From Gonium pectorale (Eukaryota; Chlorophyta; Chlorophyceae; Chlamydomonadales; Volvocaceae): a DNA stretch of 64,000 bases. Below are positions 58,729 to 64,000 of the stretch, piece after piece. The translations under genes and the position numbers were made by a program. Position 1 is the first letter of the stretch; each line of letters starts with the position of its first letter. Under the pieces are notes generated by a model. That model had not been told where the DNA came from. It worked only from the letters and a program-made list of their open reading frames with translations, and did not search any database. The stretch spans positions 283,406 to 347,405 of the forward strand of contig LSYV01000044.1 in assembly GCA_001584585.1 (NCBI GenBank), read 5' to 3'.

Positions 58729-59378
58729 ATGGCCGCCTAGGCGGCGCATGAATTGGCCGCGTTGACTCGCGCCAAACCCACGGGCACCGTCGGCATCGAC
58801 TTCGGCACCTATGCGACGGGCTTTGCGTACTGCGAGCTGACCGATGGCGGCGTCGCCAACGACCCACGGGTCATGCTGCACTTCAGCTGGCCCGAGCAGC
58901 CCGCGCCCGACCCCAAGACATGCACCGCAGCCATTTATCGCGGCAGGCAGCTGGTGGGTTGCTGAAGGGATGTGGATGTGCTCAAATATGCTCCACATGT
59001 GCACTGTATGGGCCTTGTTAGGAGGGGCAGCGGTAGTAGGGCTCATGCCGGGTACACGTCACCTCCTCCGTAACTCTTGTACTTCACACCATACTTTGCA
59101 GCCCAACACCTGACTGCTTTCTCTCTTCTTGCACACTGTCACCCGCAGTGGGGCTGGCCCGCTTGGCGCCGCTGGTGCTCCCTGCCCCCCGCCGAGCGGC
59201 TTCAGTACGCCTACCTGGAGAACTTCAAGCTGCTGCTGGAGCCCACACAGGGCCTGCACCAGGCGCCCGCGGGCGAGGCAGGAGGCGGTGGGGCTGGTGG
59301 CGGCGGACTGCTCCCGGAGCTGCCCCGGGGGCTGACCGTGGTGCAGGTGGTGGCGGACTTCCTGGGCGCTGTCAAGAG
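58729..59378 (+). pseudogene. Truncated second copy of the HSPA12-type gene
   Basis: Exon 58729..58953 encodes GTVGIDFGTYATGFAYCELT and the rest of the first exon of the gene at 31289-36338 with few changes. Exon 59149..59378 encodes WPAWRRWCSLPPAERLQYAY, then ENFKLLLEP and LPRGLTVVQVVADFL. Both donors and the acceptor are kept in the parental phases. The ATG at 58729 is followed by TAG at codon 4 (58738). No homologue of parental exon 3 or later (phosphate-2, adenosine motif) is found downstream. So it is a 5' fragment lacking most of the ATPase, unless a different start or a chimeric downstream exon is used. Confidence 0.85.
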
Positions 59379-59723
59379 GTGCGGGATTGTTGTGGATGGA
59401 GGTTTGCGGGTGTCGAGCGAGTGAAGGGATATGCCACAACACCGTGGCCTGTGAGTTGGCTGCCGCAGGCCACCCCTGAGCGCTCAAAACCTTCTGGATG
59501 CTGTAAGCAGGAAAAATGCCGACTCCACCCTGCTGTGTCGTGGCTCTGCCCTTGTCGGAAATCCGACAGTGTACGTGTTATGCTATGCCGTTGCCTGCCC
59601 CGTGCGCAAGAGATTATGCTTGGCAAGGCGCTTCAGGCCAACCTTCCCCAGTCCCATGTCCGCACTCGGCCGTCTCAGGTCTCACCCGCCCCCGCCCGTG
59701 TGTGCCCGGGCCGCCGCGTGCAG

Positions 59724-59818
59724 GCGGCCGCCCCAACTTCATGTACCCCAACGAGACGCTGCTGGTCACCCAGGCCTTCGGCAAGATGAACAACTTCCTG
59801 CGCCTACACATCCGCTAG
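59724..59818 (+). CDS. Orphan terminal exon of unknown gene
   Basis: After a good acceptor (CCGCCGCGTGCAG) a short frame reads GRPNFMYPNETLLVTQAF, then KMNNFLRLHIR and a stop. Its composition is unlike the surrounding noncoding DNA. The required phase (one base carried in) does not match the donor of the truncated Hsp70-like copy (two bases carried), so a direct join would shift frame. I do not recognise the sequence. It may be the remnant or end of another gene. Confidence 0.3.
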
Positions 59819-61324
59819 TGAGCGGCGCTGCCAGACCCGCGGAGATGCCGCGGGGGCGCTGCCGGTGCGCACGGAGACGGTGCGCGACGGCGTTTGCGTT
59901 GTAGCCAGAGATGGGCAGCAACGGCGTAGCTGCTGAGGACCGAGCCCCAGCCGGAGCCGGAGTGTCCCGGGCTATGCGTCCATTTGTGCATCCCGGCCAA
60001 ACGCAACACACCTTTTGAGTGGGGCAGTTGTCCTTTCCTTGAAGCTGGAGCAAACCAAACCGTCACCACGATCCGTTGGATCCTGCGAAATTGTGCTGCG
60101 CACAAACGTGACCGTACAGAACATTGCCGTACATCACATACATACCTCACACGCGCGACACACGGCGGCAGAAAATGCCGGTGCGGCTGTCCACACTGAT
60201 TTTGTTGAATCGGCAGGTAGTACGGCGGGGTGCCGACCCTCCCCTTCCGTGCTTGGCGTTGCTGTTGTACGGTTTATGCATTTCAGGACATGGGGTACGG
60301 GCGGTACGTGGACTTTTCTGCTTTATCGTCTTTTGCCACGACCTTACTCCTTTTGCGTGCGGTGCACTGAACGACTGGCGGTGGTGCATGCCCGAGCGCA
60401 CCGGCGGAGGCCTGGGGAACAGGTCCAGCGGCCGATGCGGAGCTACCCGGGGTTGCTGACTGTGGGGGTTGTTGAGCGCGCGAGTGCTGCGTGCGAATGG
60501 CGCCGAGCCGCGCTGCCCGCACAGGGCTGCGCGCGTCTCGAGGTAGGTTTGTAATGCATTACCAACTTGCAACGCTGCCGTACAGGGCACACCCTGCCGT
60601 ACTGGCGTACTTTCATGATACGTGCAAACCCCTGTTGGTCGGGACATACACGCCACATTAACTGTTGTCGGGGAAAGGAACGTTCACGTCTTCGTTCCTT
60701 CCTTTCTTTCGGTGGGCGTGTGTGCAGCCGGCGACACTCAAAACGCGGGCTGAGCCCCAGCGGTGTGAGGCTTTCGGGGCGCTGACGGCGCGCCGCCAGG
60801 TCGTGCATGCAGCGGGCCCTGTCGGCAGCGTCACTCGCGTCCCGCCTTCCCATCCTAGGGCAACGGCTCCGGCCCCCTCGCCATTGCGCGGCCGTTGCAT
60901 CGCAGCTGAAGGATTGCGCACTGACTGCGGCAGCTGCGGCATGCACGGGCCCACCTGCGGCTAGGCTGGCCGCGCACCTGGCCGCGCACCTGACAACTCG
61001 AGAAGTGGGGCAGTGTGCTCGGGGCGTCGGGGGCACCAGCTTGAGAGTTGGACCACGCGTAAGCAGACCGCCCTTGCGTACACGCCAGGAAACCATCGTA
61101 CTTCCGGTACTGTACTTGGTTGTTTACTGCGCTTCGCGCGGAAACCGTCGTGTTTAGGACAAAGCGCCCGCGTGAAATGCTCTGAGGAGCGCAAGCCCTC
61201 CTCGCCTCCCTCATCACCCATTCATCCGTGCTCAACGAGAAATGTGCCCAACGGCAGGCCCTTCCTGGCATCAAGACCGTTCCGAGGCCGCCCTCACATG
61301 CCCCCAGTTCAGCCATTATCCCCC
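59819..61324. other. Intergenic region, no gene supported
   Basis: Contains the 3' flank of the MYND gene. No conserved protein motif, RNA gene or repeat family member was recognised. Confidence 0.45.
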
Positions 61325-64000
61325 TTAGCGGCCCCCGCCGTCGCGCCTCCGCGCGCACTCGTCCTTGTGCCCTCCCCGCCAGTGCGCCGTCTGGCAGGGC
61401 CGGCAGCAGTAGCCTACAGTCCCGCACCCCGCGCAGGCCTTGAGCGTCAGGTCCGCCTCGCTGTCGCTCTCCAGGTTGGCGCAGCGCGGGTTGGCGCACC
61501 GGCCGGGCATCAGGCGCCGCGCCTCAGTCGGAGGCGGCAGGGCGGAGGCCAGCGGCCCGGGTGGAGGCGACGCCTGCCGGAGCGCCTCAAACGCGCAGTC
61601 GCCGCCCAGCTCCAGGTACGCCCCCAGGCCCTCTGCATGCGCCGCCATGTCCTGGTCCGCGTACGAGCGGAGGCCGGCTGCCGCCTCCCGCAGCCGCCCC
61701 GACCGCCACGGCACGCTCTGCCCCATAGCCGCCGCCGCGTCGCCCGCTTCTTGCTGCTTCGGCCGGCCCGCAGCACCTTCCGCTGCGGTCCGAGGCACTC
61801 CCCTGGCAACCGCAGCGACGGTGCAGCACGCAGCCACGAGGCTGCGCAGGAGCGGCAGCCGGCTCTCCTGGTGCAGCTCAGCCACCCGCGGCACCATCCG
61901 CAGCGAGGCGTCCAGCAGCGCCACCGCGCCCACTTCCTCCATCAGGAGCGCTCGCCAGCCACCGTCGTCCGCAGCCTCACCGCCACCGCCGCTGGCCCCG
62001 CCGCCCGCGTCGTCGTCGGTCGGGTTCCTGTTGGCCGCCGCACAGGGCTGAACGACGCAGCGGCCTGCCAGCGGCGGCAGCCATATGAGCAGCGCCGTGA
62101 GAAGCCCCGGGCTTGCCATGCCGCTGGATCGGAGCGGCTGCGACAGCGACTGCGACAGCTCCGGCAGCCACTCGCAAGCGGCGCAGGATAGCAGGCGGAG
62201 CAGCTGCTGTGAGGCGGGCGAGGGGGGCTCGTCCCCAGGCGCTGCGTCCGCCGCGGCCGCCTCCTCCTCTTGCGCCCTCACCGCCGTGAGGAAGCATGCA
62301 GGTCCGCCCGTGAAAACTAAGAAGAGGCCGTCATGGCTGCTGTGCTCGACAGCACCGGTTTCATCAGTCCCGAGGGCCCGAGAATCGGCGGTCCGCAGCA
62401 CCTTCCGCATCGTCGCCAGCAGCGCCGCCGCCTGGCGCGGCTCGCCGTAGGCCAGCAGCGGCACAAGGTAAGACCCAAAGCCCTGACACTTCCCGGGAAC
62501 ACGGCGCCCCAGCCCTTGCAGCAGCGTGGATTCCGGGCCCTGCGGGTCCCGGCCGGCGCGGCGCAGCAGGAGCTCCAGGCAGCGCAGCAGGCCACCGTCC
62601 AGCGCCGCCGCGAGTGCGGGAGGCGGCTCGGCCTGGAGGGAGAGCACGCCTGTTGTATGCGGGAAAGGGCCGGGGGATTATGAGATCCAGCCAGCCGCTT
62701 GTAAGGGCATGCTTCGCGAAGCCGCATGTGACAGAACCCCAACGTGAAGCTGAAGTACTTCGTTGACCATTGATATTTAACCGAGTCTGCTTTTCGAAAG
62801 CCTAGCCCACCGCACCGCTCGGCACGTGCATTTACAAAAGTTACAGTCATCAACACGAAAAGAACATACGACGTTCACACTGTCGCTACCTAACGCGTGT
62901 GCCCTGTCACGGACTCCCCAACGCTGGACGACGCGACAGTTGCGCAACCCACCGCAGTCGGGCAGTAGCCCCCAAGCCACAGCCAAGCTCTCGCCTAAGG
63001 ATGCCAGGGCCGACCGGTCAGCATCGCCTGTCGAGCAAGGCACTGCCCGGTCCACGACCGCCGCCGTCAGCCGCCACCAGTCTGCCGCCTCCGTCACCGC
63101 CGCTGCTGACGCCACCTGCGCTACTGCCCGGGGCAGCGACAGATACCGCCAGGCCGCCTGAAGAGCATCGGCGGCCAGAGGGAACACCGCCTCCTGCGGC
63201 ACGGACCTACGGGGCCCTGGAGCCGCCACGGCCGCCGGTAACAGAGCGCAGCTGCTGCCGCTAGCGGTATCGTCATTGCCGCCACCGCCTCCCTCCCCTG
63301 CCGCCCGAGCCCGCGCCGAGGCCACCGCCAGCCGGCCCACCCGCATCGCCAGCGCGAGCGCCCCGCGCCTGCCCGGCGGCGACGGGTCCCCCATCTGCAC
63401 CATGCACGTCATGACCCGGAGCTGCCGGGCAGCACCTAACCTCGTCTCCCCGCCTGCCGGCCCCGAGCCGCCCGCCCCTTGTCCTACTTGTCCCGAGCGG
63501 AGCAGGGCGAGCAGCTCGGGCGGCAGGCCGTACGCGCAGCCGCCGTCGGCGTCGCACAGCCTGGCGTAGCCTGTCATGACGTATCGCGTAACGTGCATGT
63601 GACGGGCAGCTATTGGCAACTACCGCCAGGCCGATGCAGCGATGGACGTGCTGCACGCAGCCACAGCCCGCAGGCGCGCGGCAAGCCGTGTGGCGTCGGC
63701 GCCTCCCCCTGAGCCCGACCAGCGGTCAACCATCCAGCAGAGGCTACCGTAGGTACTTGTGGCAAACACCAAACGCTTCGACACCATGTCACGCAGGGCC
63801 GGCAGGTTGCATGTTGGCAGGAGCAGATCCCGCTCCGCGTGCTCCAGCACCCAGCTATCCTCCAGCGCGGCGACCAGCTCGCGCAGTTGGGGTTCCTCGT
63901 CAGGGGACGACGTTATCGCGAGGGTGCAAGTCGCAGTGATGGACCTGTGCACCAGGACATGCAGGCTGCTGTGGTACACCTGCGCGCCCAGGGTCGTAGC
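61325..64000 (-). CDS. MYND-type zinc-finger protein, 5' end outside window
   Basis: Three coding blocks are visible on the minus strand: beyond 64000 down to 63624, about 63568..62954, and 62632..61325 (435 codons plus stop). The C-terminus carries a MYND finger: CANPRCANL, an acidic spacer, KACAGCGTVGYCCRPCQTAH and WRGGHKDEC, with C-x4-C, C-x2-C, C-x3-C and H-x4-H-x3-C spacing. The rest is Ala/Leu-rich helical sequence with blocks such as SSPDEEPQLRELVAALEDSW and LPALRDMVSKRLVFATSTYG. Chlamydomonadalean genomes hold many such long helical proteins with a C-terminal MYND finger, a domain that usually mediates protein interaction; the role of this one is unknown. Splice phases of the two upstream junctions do not close with the sites I see, so those boundaries are approximate. 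Confidence 0.88.

Overview
This is a nuclear segment of a high-GC green alga, most likely a volvocine chlamydomonadalean (Chlamydomonas/Gonium/Volvox type). The reasons are: many short exons with GT-AG introns, almost exclusive G or C at third codon positions, long Ala/Gly/Gln/Pro runs in proteins, TGTAA polyadenylation signals behind two genes, and the protein families present. No prokaryotic operon, CRISPR array, rRNA or tRNA was found. A 389-base run of N at 10730-11118 is an assembly gap. Gene models were built by hand: splice junctions were chosen so that reading phase is kept across every join, and phase closure is the main evidence for them.

Left part (1-21.2 kb). On the minus strand lie the 5' part of a plant-type tandem CCCH zinc-finger (RR-TZF) gene cut by the window start; a chalcone-isomerase-like gene (8 exons, 257 codons modelled, first exon probably in or beyond the gap); a nearly complete argJ-type bifunctional glutamate/ornithine acetyltransferase gene for arginine synthesis (10 exons, 438 codons modelled); and an unrecognised gene near 20.4-21.2 kb. 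Between and inside these are microsatellites, minisatellites, an intronic hairpin and members of a short dispersed repeat family.

Middle (22-29 kb). A foldback element of about 1.3 kb (22.1-23.4 kb) precedes an unrecognised Ser/Pro/Ala-rich gene on the minus strand (26.7-28.9 kb).

Right part (31-59.4 kb) is the most interesting. A 738-residue HSPA12-type Hsp70-like ATPase gene (minus) is head-to-head with a gene of about 2,200 codons for a large low-complexity and coiled-coil protein (plus, 'CC1'). An inverted, diverged copy of the same pair follows: a paralogue of the coiled-coil gene (minus, 'CC2') head-to-head with a decayed fragment of the Hsp70-like gene (plus). The two coiled-coil genes converge on a gene-poor spacer at 46.1-48.9 kb. 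They share exon lengths and a strongly conserved C-terminal domain that I do not recognise. The intact Hsp70-like gene also carries a tandem duplication of two consecutive coding exons.

Right edge (61.3-64 kb): a minus-strand gene ending in a MYND zinc finger and running off the window.
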